Source: Pectinophora gossypiella
Lineage: Eukaryota > Arthropoda > Insecta > Lepidoptera > Gelechiidae
NCBI RefSeq assembly: GCF_024362695.1
Contig: NC_065423.1
Span: 2,721,001 to 2,785,000 of the forward strand
Direction of reading: 5' to 3'
DNA: 64,000 nt
Below are positions 20,350 through 29,068 of the stretch, in pieces. How positions within the stretch are numbered: position 1 is the first letter of the stretch; each line of letters opens with the position of its first letter. The notes under the pieces were generated by a model, which was given only the letters and a program-made list of their open reading frames with translations, searched no databases and was not told the origin of the DNA. The translations under genes were made by a program, and so were the position numbers.

Positions 20350-20613
20350 TTGGATAGTTTCGTAGGTCAAATATAAATTATGAAATTCTGATTAAGTACT
20401 AAATAAAGGCAGATCTAAAAGTGACAAAAACGTTTTATATTCTATTTAACTTATTTATGAATTTTAATAAAGAAAAATGAAATAATAAGTTCGACTTTTG
20501 TCACGTTTTTCTATGACGTCACAGGTTGCTTTTTCATACCATACCATAGTAATTTCGTGCTTTGACGTTTAGTAAAGAGTAACAGATTTGACTAGTTGGA
20601 AACTAGCCTATTA
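20350..20613 (-). mobile_element. MITE M3, near full length
   Basis: On the reverse strand it runs from 'aataggctagtttccaacta' through TGACGTCA (20513-20520 region) and 'aaattcataaataagttaaa' to 'tttgacctacgaaact'. It gives a clear view of both ends of the family. Confidence 0.75.
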
Positions 20614-20766
20614 GTGATGATCTTTTCCAAGGTTTGTACGAAATTTCATCATAATTGGTTTAAGTATTATCAGCGTTTTGTCTTCTTTCTAACTTTACAC
20701 CTCTTTCTTTCATTCACTTTATATAAGTACTTAAATTACATGATATGGCGGGTAGATAAGAGGATA

Positions 20767-20955
20767 AGGCCCTGCGCAGACGACAGACTATCCGTGACGC
20801 ACTTTTTAGTCTGTGAAAATATAACCTATGCAATTATATGCAGTAACGCGCCGGACTTTTTGCGCGTCGTGTGCGTTACTGCATATAATTGCATAGGTTA
20901 TATTTTCACAGACTAAAAAGTGCGTCACGGATAGTCTGTCGTCTGCGCAGGGCCT
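20767..20955. repeat. Perfect 83-bp inverted repeat with 23-bp loop
   Basis: The left arm (20767-20849) and right arm (20873-20955) are exact reverse complements over all 83 bases by my reading. It starts AGGCCCTGCGCAG, ends CTGCGCAGGGCCT and has TA on both sides (20765-20766, 20956-20957), consistent with a TA-target foldback MITE. Transcribed, it would give an 83-bp perfect RNA duplex. No other copy is in the window. Confidence 0.85.
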
Positions 20956-21129
20956 TAACACACACACACACACGTGACGCGCGTGACACGCGTCTCCATC
21001 CTCTGTATCATAAAATCTGTCTAAGTATATCTACATAGAGACACATTTTTACGAAAATTGAGCTCAGGGTATAGCCACACCCCGGTCACTACACACAAAA
21101 AATTCTTACCGTGTGGGTCCTTACCGCGT

Positions 21130-21245
21130 AAGTGCTGTAATAATAAGTTTGACATTTTATCACGTTTTTATATGACGTCACAGCGTGCTTTTTCATAAAA
21201 ATTCCATTGTAATTCCGATGTTTTGAGGTTTAGTAAAAAGTAACT
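21130..21245 (-). mobile_element. MITE M3 fragment
   Basis: It keeps 'taataagtttgacattttatcacg', TGACGTCAC and 'tttagtaaaaagtaac' (core and one flank). Confidence 0.6.
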
Positions 21246-21405
21246 TTTCTACATCTATCGTGTGGGTTGTGAGGTGGATTACCAACCTCATCAACACTGG
21301 TGTCTATGTTATTGAGCCGCCAAAGGCCCCTGACATGGCTCGTGTAACGACTACTTACTTACATGAGTAAGTAGTAACCGGGACCACGCGCACTTCTTTT
21401 CTCCT
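21246..21405 (-). mobile_element. SINE1, 3' half
   Basis: 'tcgtgtgggttgtgaggtgg', 'agccgccaaaggcccctgac' and 'gtaagtagtaaccgggacca' are the reverse-strand SINE1 body and tail. The tRNA-like head is absent. Confidence 0.7.
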
Positions 21406-21510
21406 TTCCGACTTACTAAAATAAGACCCCAAAGGGGGTGAGGTAAAAGAAACTCAGCGCCCGATATGAATTGGTGCGGGGCAGACAGTGTCCGTTCTAT
21501 ACGTAGTATT
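21405..21510 (+). repeat. Two-copy repeat (partner at 52990-53095)
   Basis: 'taagaccccaaagggggtga', 'tgcggggcagacag' and 'ccgttctatacgta' match 52990-53095 in order and orientation. The class is unknown. Confidence 0.55.
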
Positions 21511-21959
21511 ATTGGCTTTGGCTTAGCTATTACTAGAACTTTAGCACAAATTTGCCGCGTTGCAGTTTGCAGTGTGTTCCACTTATAAGTTAGTCGGCAC
21601 TAGATTCAAGGTACATACTTACTAGGCAGGTAGACACTAGACACAGGCCATAGGCAGTGGGTACACTGGGTACACTGTGCTTCCCATTGTACACTCTGAC
21701 CCACAGACGTGGTAATAAACTTTCTACTAGGGTTATGAATATTGGCTTACTTTGTACTTGCTTCTTGGTAAGTTAAAGGTATAGCTATGGCTCTGTTCAA
21801 GAGTTTAATAATGATTAATGATACATAATTATATACATTATTGACTATGGATTTATAAGAAAGTGATATGTCTTGTTCTTTTTTTGTATCTATTATAACA
21901 ATAGTTTACTAAAGGCAAACTTCGTTTTCATCTCTAACCTGACCAGCACTCCTTAACAT

Positions 21960-22050
21960 ACATAATCGCCTATTTCCAGCTTGATTGCTTGTGGCTCTGC
22001 CCACCCCGTTAGGGAGATACGAGCGTGATTTTATGTATGTAGTAATTTAT
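21960..22050 (+). repeat. Dispersed repeat fragment
   Basis: 'gcttgtggctctgcccaccc' and 'gagcgtgattttatgtatgt' correspond to the reverse of the 1180-1250 repeat end. Confidence 0.45.
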
Positions 22051-22189
22051 AATTAAAAGTTAGTAAGTATGCGAAAATATATCATACGATCGTCATATCG
22101 ACACCACATCCCAAAAAATACGTACCTATATATACTTAACAAAAATACGCGTCATTCTTTTTTAAAATAAATTTTAAACCCCCGTAAAT

Positions 22190-22345
22190 GTCAAGATGTC
22201 AAGTGGCAACCTTTATTTCTGAACCTGTCGGTCAGCCATTACGGCGAGCCAATCAGCGCTCCTCCCCCGCGCATGCGTCGTGTGATCAAACACGCCGGTG
22301 CCATAACTCAGGTGAATCTCGCCCTTTCACTTTCCTTGGGCGCAA
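22190..22345. promoter_or_regulatory. GC-rich island with CCAAT box and NRF1-like site (candidate)
   Basis: In an AT-rich setting this block is GC-rich and contains GCCAATCAGCG, CCTCCCCCGCGCATGCGTC and GGGCGCAAGCGCATTG. A CCAAT box beside a GCGCATGCG core resembles a housekeeping promoter. No gene start could be attached to it, so it may simply be a GC-rich repeat remnant. Confidence 0.25.
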
Positions 22346-22731
22346 GCGCATTGTTTTGGACGGTACGATAGACAGATACATCACATAAGCTCACAAGTAT
22401 ATCCCAATTGGGGCAGTCAGAGGTACGATCAAAGAGTAAAAGTGCAGTCACTGAGCCCAGCGAATTATTTGAAAACAGTGGGGAAATTTTGAACCATTAG
22501 TTGACATAATTATAAAATTTATGTTTTTTAGGTGATTTTGTTCTACTACAGAAAAGACATGTAACCAGAAGGTCTTTTGTGCAACCAGTCAATTTATTAC
22601 TTTGTAAGAAACTCTATTTAGTCATAGCCGTCATAGGCTATTGCTATATACTGAATTCAGCTTGAAATCTTTCATCCCCTTAGGGGTTGAATTGGTTACT
22701 TGACAACCAAGACAAATGAGATACATTTTAC

Positions 22732-22734
<3 letters not shown>

Positions 22735-22820
<86 letters not shown>
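22735..22820. repeat. (CA)43 microsatellite
   Basis: 86 bases of uninterrupted AC dinucleotides; a short second run is at 22869-22882. The apparent CVCV frame on the minus strand is this repeat translated. Confidence 0.98.
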
Positions 22821-22823
<3 letters not shown>

Positions 22824-22882
22824 TAGTTGTTAGTGGAAGCTACTGTCACTTCGCGTCGTAGGGCTCTAACACACACACACAC

Positions 22883-23350
22883 CTATAGCTGTAATTTTAA
22901 AGAGTCTATTTCTATAACAATGCCTTGCCATGTACTATGAAAATAGGGCGGAAGAGAGCCTGGTGATCCGTAACACAGGCATTCCGTCTAGTATGAACAC
23001 CAGTCTCTCTCACAAGAAACATGAAACATGTTCACTGTGAGTAGTACTATGTTAAGTTTTACTGTAATTATGAGTGAGAAATAAACTTATTTTTATTACT
23101 AAAAAAATAAAAAAATATTGTATTTTGATTATCTTAGACTAGTTTGTATTTGTAGATTAGAATGTTATAATTTATCTTCGACCCAGTCAAATAACCAATT
23201 AAAAGAAGCCTTGTGTAGTTTTTCATCTTTCAGGCTACGGTTGACTGTTGACTGTTGAGTCAGTTTTTCCTTTAGGTTTTTTCTAGATAAATCGTATCGT
23301 ACGGTACAACGGAACCGTACGTAGTCTGAGAATCTTTCCCGTCAGTCGTT
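22883..23350. other. Unassigned, with a possible 3'-end signal
   Basis: AAATAAACTTATTTTTATTAC near 23080 resembles a polyadenylation-type 3' end, but no coding region upstream can be tied to it. Confidence 0.3.
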
Positions 23351-23351
23351 T

Positions 23352-23552
23352 TTGCCGGCGGCGTTCGTGGAAATGAAAGCAGTTGCAGAATGCACCGTGC
23401 ACCAGCCCTACTTCCGTTCTATGAGGAACTTATTCCAGTTTCTTTTGAAAGATGTATGGTCTTTTCTCTTAGACGGGACGTGTGCTATGTACTGGGAAGC
23501 TAAGAGAAATAAGGCCCAAGTGAAGTTGAAGATTTACCGCCATTTAAAATAA
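23352..23552 (+). other. Open frame of 66 codons, unrecognised
   Basis: It lies in a block less AT-rich than its neighbours and ends just before a reverse LINE 3' end (23565-23620, 'aaatacattttattgcacac'). The residues have no motif I recognise. It could be a decayed exon or a repeat remnant, and I do not claim a gene. Confidence 0.15.
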
Positions 23553-23617
23553 TAATCAAATGAAATACATTTTATTGCACACAAACAAAACTTAAAAACA
23601 TTTATAATACATTTAAA

Positions 23618-23830
23618 AGCGGTAAATAAAGTGAAGGTTGGTAGTAGGGCTGGCAGAAGAAGACCCAAAAGGACATATATTGACCAAATTGGAGACGTCC
23701 TTAGAAAAGGTTTAGTACGATCTACTCTGAACCGGTGTGCGTGTATAAAACGATTGATGAATGTGGAGGAAGCAAGAGAAGTGTGTTAGGATCGTAGCAA
23801 ATGGTATTCTATAGTCTCTGCTTAAATAGG
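23618..23830 (+). pseudogene. LINE C-terminal remnant (DQIGDVLRKG type)
   Basis: Plus translation gives GRAGRRRPKRTYIDQ, then GDVLRKG, VRSTLNRCACIKRLM, NVEEAREVC, an in-frame stop and DRSKW. A basic GRxxRP stretch followed by DRxxW is the general plan of LINE RT C-termini. It ends near 'tatatgtgtatgtatgtat'. A weaker related piece ('gggatgtccttaaaaaagg') is at 29528. Confidence 0.65.
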
Positions 23831-23869
23831 AGTGAGTTTATATATGTGTATGTATGTATAAAAAAATTT

Positions 23870-23975
23870 GCAAATTTAAGCGATAAGACCGCCATTTGCC
23901 ATATACTCGTACCTAGTTAAGTCTCTTTTGTAGCTATTTTCTTCTATTTTAGTGCAATAAAGTATATTTGTATTT
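23870..23975 (+). mobile_element. LINE 3'-UTR fragment
   Basis: It matches 9276-9396: 'cctagttaagtctcttttgt', 'ctattttcttctattttagt' and TGCAATAAAGTATATTTGTAT. Confidence 0.55.
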
Positions 23976-24475
23976 ATAGGTAATTGATAATTTTACATTG
24001 ACAAAAACTTTTTAAAAAGTCAGCTGTAAAGTTGCAGTTTTGGATGCGGTTGCTTTAACTACAACGAAACTGCGAACCGACCTTTCCTTCACGCACATAA
24101 AATGAATCATATCCATTGACACACATCGAAATTTCTTCGGCAGGTTATTAATTTTTACACCTCCCCTTCATTCATCTGATAGCGGTGGAGTTGTGAATGA
24201 AAGTCAATTTAAAAGTACGATTTATTCGATTAATTCACGCCGCAATATTTTGGGGTATAAAGAAATTATGAACTTCTGAAATTATGTACTTACTTACCCT
24301 GGATGTTAGTGTTTAGAAAGTAATTGTATTTAGCTTCGGAAACTCTCTTCTTCTTACAATACCTGCCTTTTGTTACTAACTAAATATGGACTAGTTTCCG
24401 AAATAAATATTTTGAATTTGAATACAATAAAAAAACGCTTTATTGCACATATAAACACAACACTAAAAACAATTA
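23976..24475. other. Mostly unassigned
   Basis: Only a reverse LINE 3' end at 24422-24475 ('aacgctttattgcacatata') is recognised. Confidence 0.35.
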
Positions 24476-24478
24476 TTT

Positions 24479-24790
24479 CTTCTTCTATCGTTTGGGTTGT
24501 GAGATGGATTACCAACCTCATCAAACCTGGTGTCAGGGTTATTATTGAGCCGCCAAAGGCCCCTGACATGGCTCATGTAACGATTACTCATTTAGATAGA
24601 TAGATAGATAGAATCTTTATTATTATTTTTTTGTTTTCATCAGTAAGTATTAACCGGAACCGGCTTAACATGCCTTCCGAAGCACGATTCATCTTACTTT
24701 GTAATCTTACTGATGACCTAACCAAACTGGGGATCACAATTCTTTTGTGATATGTCCCCACCGGGATTCGAACCCAGGACCTCCGAACCA
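24479..24790 (-). mobile_element. SINE1, near full length, with a LINE-tail insertion
   Basis: On the reverse strand it reads from the B-box region GGTTCGAATCCCGG (24764-24777 area) through 'aagccggttccggttaat' to the tail at 24479. About 45 bp at 24595-24640 is foreign: AATAAAGATTCTATCTATC on the minus strand, a LINE 3' end with a (TCTA)n tail. Confidence 0.75.
24595..24613. repeat. (GATA)n tail of a very short retroposed insert
   Basis: About five GATA units are the minus-strand TATC tail following AATAAAGATTC. This is an extreme 5' truncation inside SINE1. Confidence 0.6.
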
Positions 24791-24904
24791 AACCCACTTG
24801 TGCTATTTATGGAAAGCGCAGAGTTGGATGTACTTAGTAGGTATACACATTCACCTCAGCTGTGTTTATGTCCCATTAATAGTGGGCAAGCCTATTTCCG
24901 TTAA

Positions 24905-25165
24905 CTTTTTTTTTTTTGACTTATTGTAGGTTTGCCGCAGATGGCATTAACTACTTGGCCGGACAAATGGGGAGCGCTGAAGACTCTCACCCGGTACAAC
25001 GTTTAAGACAACAGGCCTGAGGGTGCCCAGTTGGGCGCGAACCTCGGCTCAGGGCGTCGTCTGAGAGGAAAAAATTTGAAAGAATTAAACGACCCTAGTG
25101 GGTCGATAGCGATAAGCGCTGAATGAGGGAAATCGTCGACCACGCCGGCGGGGTCGGTATCGGGG
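24905..25165 (-). mobile_element. Family P retroposon, 5'-truncated
   Basis: It begins (plus strand) with a long T run, then 'cttattgtaggtttgccgca', and runs to 'ggggtcggtatcgggggg', where it joins a SINE2-related fragment. No target duplication was found. Confidence 0.7.
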
Positions 25166-25273
25166 GGCACAAATACTGGAAACCACGTTATATCAATTAT
25201 CTATGACGCAAACATAAATTCAAACTCATAAAGTCGAATTTAGTGGTTTATAGACAGACTGGAACCAGATAGG

Positions 25274-25600
25274 TATGCTGTTAGTAAAAAGGCGCAAAGC
25301 TCATGTAAAAATAACTTTATTATACCTAACTTTTACGAATTTTATTTCGGTGGAAAAAAATAATTGTAAAGTGATTAAAATTGTGTTTTGAACTGTACAT
25401 GTAAATGACAGACGTGATGTCAAGCAGTCGCCGCTCGGGGAGTCGCTGTCCACGCTACAATTCACTTTTACGCAGATAACACCAGATTACGAAGATCAGC
25501 CAGTGATCCTTAGTATTAGTTTTACAAAGGGAAAATTCCCACTTTGGGAACATTCTCGGTAACGGCTTAACACTGGTGAGAACCCGTGAACTACAGGGCC
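25274..25600 (+). repeat. Left copy of a locally duplicated block
   Basis: 'gttagtaaaaaggcgcaaag' to 'cctaacttttacg', then 'cagataacaccagattac' to 'cactggtgagaacccgt', are repeated in the same order and orientation at 25917-26115. The left copy has about 140 extra bases between the halves. Confidence 0.6.
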
Positions 25601-25618
25601 CTGTTTAATAAAACTTCA

Positions 25619-25917
25619 TCATCATCATCATCAGCCCATTAACGTCCCCACTGCTGGGGCACGAGCCTTCCCTATGGATGGATAGGGAGATCGGGCCTTA
25701 AACCACCACGCGGGCCCAGTGCGGATTGGTGGTTATTAACTACTGCTAATGCAGCCGGGACCAACGGCTTAACGTGCCTTCCGAAGCACGGCTCGAGATG
25801 TAAACTTTTTTTTTGTGGTCACCCATCATATGACCGGCCTTTGCCAAAGTTGCTTAACTTCAACAATCGCAGACCGGGCGCGTTTACCGCTGCGCCACCG
25901 AGCTCCTCACTGCGGTT
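25619..25917 (-). mobile_element. Chimeric tRNA/5S-like SINE with (GATGAT)n tail
   Basis: Read on the minus strand, a tRNA-like start (GAGCTCGGTGGCGCAGCGGT) is followed by GAAGTTAAGCAAC and GATGGGTGACC. These resemble the internal promoter region of 5S rRNA in the same order. A SINE body ('cttaacgtgccttccgaagc' on plus) and the CATCATCATCATCATC tail (plus, 25619-25634) follow. It lies between the two duplicated blocks. The 5S relation is from memory of 5S sequences. Confidence 0.65.
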
Positions 25918-26115
25918 AGTAAAAAGGCGCAAAGCTCATGTAAAAATAACTTTATTATACCTAACTTTTACGCAGAGAACACCAGATTACAAAGAATAAT
26001 AATTTGAGAAAAAAGATCAGCCAGCGATCCTTACTATTATAGTTTTTACAAAGGGAACATTCTCACTTTGGAAACATTCCCGGTAACGGTACAACACTGG
26101 TGAGAACCCGTCAAA
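25917..26115 (+). repeat. Right copy of a locally duplicated block
   Basis: It matches 25274-25600 without the central 140 bases. Phrases such as 'ggaacattctcactttggaa' are also near 8317, so the block derives from a dispersed family. Confidence 0.6.
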
Positions 26116-26165
26116 CTGCTGATGTAAGTCACACGTTCTACGAACTGGACCGTCACGGTGACACG
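26110..26165 (-). mobile_element. tRNA-like SINE head fragment
   Basis: 'GATGTAAGTCACACGTTCTACGAACTGGACCGTCA' in two parts parallels the head region at 63860-63900 on the same strand. Confidence 0.4.
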
Positions 26166-26520
26166 TATTCATTAATTTTTAATCATAATCATAATTTCAT
26201 AATCAATCATTTATAATTATTTTATTTGCCCCAGTCTCTCTCACCAACCACTGTAGGTATCATAATCTTGTTTTATTGTTAATTACCAATTATCGTTAAT
26301 TACCAAGAGTAATAAACATATTATTATTATTTTTTTATTTCCATTGACCGAATGAATCGCATATAACGGCATCGATTTAACTTTTAAATGAAAGGGTAGT
26401 GTTGAATGAAATAATTTTTAATTAAAGCGATGACTTTCATGACTGTAAATCGAAATGAAATTGTTATACTTTGAGAAAGTTGCCAACAACTATAATAGTA
26501 GAAGCGTTATAGTTGAAGTT
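26166..26520. other. AT-rich, nothing recognised
   Basis: It contains ATAATCATAATC-type runs and no family match. Confidence 0.35.
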
Positions 26521-26521
26521 G

Positions 26522-26790
26522 TTATGAGCCGTGGTAGCTCAGTTGATAGAACGCTTGCCTCTCACTTTGAGGTCGCAGGTTCGAATCCAGCACAAGCCTT
26601 TGATTGTTGAATCTGTTTTTCGAATTCACGTTTGGTTTGAAAAACATCGTGAGGAAACCCACATTCCCGAGAAATGAATTTTCGGAGGTATGTGATGTAA
26701 CCTTTTATTGGGCTGGTTTTCCCTTCGCGGGTTGGAAGGTCAGACAGGCAGTCGCTTCTATAAAAAACCGATGTTATAGTTAAAGTTGTT
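26522..26790 (+). mobile_element. SINE2 with intact tRNA-like head
   Basis: A-box GTGGTAGCTCAGTTGATAG and B-box GGTTCGAATCC give a clear RNA polymerase III promoter. The body is 'acatcgtgaggaaacccaca', 'gctggttttcccttcgcggg', 'ggaaggtcagacaggcagtc'. It stops at 'aaaaaaccg' without the GATGAT tail. It is the best reference copy of the family here. Confidence 0.8.
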
Positions 26791-26852
26791 GGTTCAATGT
26801 TCTTGGTGTACGACACTTCCAGCAAATCGGAGGTCCCTAATAGTAATCATCA

Positions 26853-27000
26853 CTAATTTAGAAGCCACGCTTTTGTCGATGAAGCATTCTTCATGCTACT
26901 TTTTAGGGAAAAATAGGACAGAGGTTTCCCTCTTGCCTTCCGCGCGCAGTACTCTGTCTGACGCGAGTGAGATGGCGCCCAGAGTAGCCCAATAGACAAC
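26853..27000 (-). mobile_element. SINE-X 3' part
   Basis: The plus strand reads 'atttagaagccacgcttttg', 'catgctactttttagggaaa', 'cctcttgccttccg', 'gcagtactctgtctgacgcg'. The end is a short ATCATCAC. Confidence 0.7.
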
Positions 27001-27105
27001 CCAATCAATAATTCTTTATTGTATAATATGTAACATACAGCACAGTTGCAAATGGATAAAATGATCACAATAGGCGAGCTTATTTCTAAACAGCAGTTCA
27101 CAGCA
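27001..27105 (-). mobile_element. LINE 3'-end fragment
   Basis: 'attctttattgtataatatg' with A-rich sequence suggests a reverse-strand LINE end with an AATAAAG signal. No coding part remains. Confidence 0.4.
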
Positions 27106-27107
27106 AG

Positions 27108-27345
27108 TCCCGAGGTCGAATCCCTTTAGGAGCACATAAACGAAAATCACCTTGTGATTAGGACATTACCCATCACCTGATTGTCCGAAAGTAAGAAGGC
27201 ACGTTAAGCAGTTGCTCCCGATTACTACTTATTTATGCAAGGTAATCGTTACATTGGCCATACCAGCTCAATAATAACCCTGACCAGAGGACTGCGGACT
27301 GCGGTTGGTAATCCACATCATAACCCACTAGACAGAAGAAGAAGA
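27108..27345 (+). mobile_element. SINE1, head eroded
   Basis: It begins in the B-box region ('cgaggtcgaatccctttag'), continues with 'cacctgattgtccgaaagta' and 'agcagttgctcccgattac', and ends near 'ctagacagaagaagaag'. Confidence 0.65.
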
Positions 27346-27990
27346 AGACAAACGTTTGTGTGGGTACACAAAAGAAGAAGATTTCTAAACTACAAGAAAT
27401 GTATATTACTAACGCTCTCTTTCTAATCGGCATTTCTGTAATGGTGGTATCGGCACATTTTCTAAGACCGTACTGTGAACCTAATGAAATATGGGACGAA
27501 ATACTCGGAAGTAATCATCTGTTATTAGAACCAGTATTAGGTACAATATCTATATATATAAAAGGAGAAACTGACTGACTGACATATCAACGCACAGCCT
27601 AAACGGCTAAACGTAGGCACTTGAAATTTGGAAGGGACGTAGCCAGAGTTGGGCGTAATCGATTACTTTTGTAATCAGATTAGTAATCTGATTTAATGTA
27701 ATCATAATTACATCAATCGTGATTACTTTGTATCTTTGACTACTATCAATCTTAACTACATGTAATCTTTAATCATGATTACAGTAGTTATTAATCAATG
27801 ATTACGTGATTTAATAAATATTAAAATATTTTGATAAATATTATTTATTTGCCAATTAAGTAATAATTTTATTAAAATTCTTACCTATAGCGTGACAGTC
27901 AAAAATGGCAAAAGATTTTTTTATACAGCCACAGTGCAAGGATACATATAAGTAGTTAGATATAAACATAATTTTTATCATTAATAATTA

Positions 27991-29068
27991 TTATTATTAT
28001 TAATAGCCCTCAATGTCCCACTGCAGGGCAAAGGCCTCTCTTCCCTTCTTCCACTCCTCCCTGTTCCCAGCTTGTTCGCGCCACCGTTTCGAGAAGCGGT
28101 CTAACTCGTCGCGCCATCTTTTCCGTGGCCTTCCCCGACGTCTGACAGCACTTGCAGGAACCCACTCTGTAGCTTTTTTGGCCCAGAGGTCATCGGTCAT
28201 TCGGGCAACATGTCCAGCCCAGTCCCATTTCAAGCAGGCAGCCTTTCTCGCTACGTCTGCTATTTTTGTTTTGGAACGCAGCGTGGTGTTTCGGATCCGA
28301 TCGATCAATTTAACACCAAGGATGCTGCGTTCCATACCTCTCTGGCAAACCTTGAGTTTGGACTTTTGGATGTCAGTCAAAGACCAAGTCTGAGCGCTGT
28401 AGGTGAGAATGGGAAGAATGCACATGTCCATGACCTTGCGCTTCAAGGATAGCGGAAGATCACCCTTCATCATATCCTTCATGGACCAGTAGCTCTTCCA
28501 GGCATTTTCAATTCGTCTTTCGACTTCTTTCTCCTGTCTGGTCTGGAAAGAGACTACTTGGCCCAGATAGACATATTCCTGGACATATGCAATACTTTCA
28601 CCATCTACTTCCATCCTGTGCTCTGTGGTATTGGTCATTAGCTTGGTCTTCGACATGTTCATCCTCAGTCCAACCCCAAGGCTTGCTGTACTAAGGTCTT
28701 GTAGCATCCGTTGCAACTCGAGAGCTGACGTGGAAAATAAAACGATATCGTCGGCGAAACGAAGATTGGTTAGCTTCGACTCGCCGACTGTAATACCGCA
28801 GTCCTCCCAGACAGGCACTAACTGCTGAAACATTTCTTCCAAAGTGCTATTAAACAACTTAGGAGAAAGAGGATCGCCCTGCTTCACGCCCCTACTTATA
28901 TTAAATACTGAACCTGATGTTTGGAGTTTTATGGCTGCTGTGCTACTATTGTAAATATTGTGAATAAGGTGTATGTAAGTTGGGTCGATACCTTGCCTTC
29001 GCAAGGCCTCAAACATGGACCGGTGATTCACACTGTCGAATGCCTTTGAATAATCCACGAAAGCAAGG
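27991..29068 (-). mobile_element. 5'-truncated LINE inserted in the hAT-like element
   Basis: A 9-bp duplication TAATAATTA lies at 27982-27990 and 29069-29077. On the minus strand it begins directly in RT coding sequence (LAFVDYSKAFD) and ends after the stop with an (ATT/TAA)n tail. The truncated 5' end and simple tail are typical of target-primed reverse transcription. Its RT frame is annotated separately. Confidence 0.8.
28000..29058 (-). CDS. Reverse transcriptase, C-terminal 352 codons of a non-LTR retrotransposon (partial)
   Basis: This would be the RNA-dependent DNA polymerase of a LINE, copying its RNA at a nicked chromosomal target. Residues 2-8 (DYSKAFD) are RT motif A, 56-66 (RGVKQGDPLSP) motif B and 101-104 (FADD) the catalytic motif C. 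A basic GRPRKRW segment lies at 309-315 and a tryptophan-rich end follows. The endonuclease and the first RT motifs are missing because the insertion is 5'-truncated; the frame continues upstream to 29068 without its own ATG. There is no internal stop or frameshift over 352 codons, so the insertion is probably recent. It resembles RTE-like LINEs; the exact clade is an inference. Confidence 0.85.
   Translation of the reverse strand: MDYSKAFDSVNHRSMFEALRRQGIDPTYIHLIHNIYNSSTAAIKLQTSGSVFNISRGVKQGDPLSPKLFNSTLEEMFQQLVPVWEDCGITVGESKLTNLRFADDIVLFSTSALELQRMLQDLSTASLGVGLRMNMSKTKLMTNTTEHRMEVDGESIAYVQEYVYLGQVVSFQTRQEKEVERRIENAWKSYWSMKDMMKGDLPLSLKRKVMDMCILPILTYSAQTWSLTDIQKSKLKVCQRGMERSILGVKLIDRIRNTTLRSKTKIADVARKAACLKWDWAGHVARMTDDLWAKKATEWVPASAVRRRGRPRKRWRDELDRFSKRWREQAGNREEWKKGREAFALQWDIEGY

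Noticed and set aside
22631..22882. 83-codon minus-strand frame rich in CVCV
   Set aside because: It is the (CA)43 microsatellite translated; no coding signal outside the repeat.
24595..24613. Stand-alone (GATA)n microsatellite
   Set aside because: It follows AATAAAGATTC on the minus strand and interrupts a SINE, so it is better read as the tail of a very short LINE insertion.
26522..26592. Possible tRNA gene
   Set aside because: A and B boxes are present but the acceptor stem does not close, and the same head recurs fused to SINE bodies. It is a SINE promoter, not a tRNA gene.
28013..28393. 126-codon plus-strand frame
   Set aside because: It lies antisense to the RT frame 28000-29058, which has catalytic motifs.
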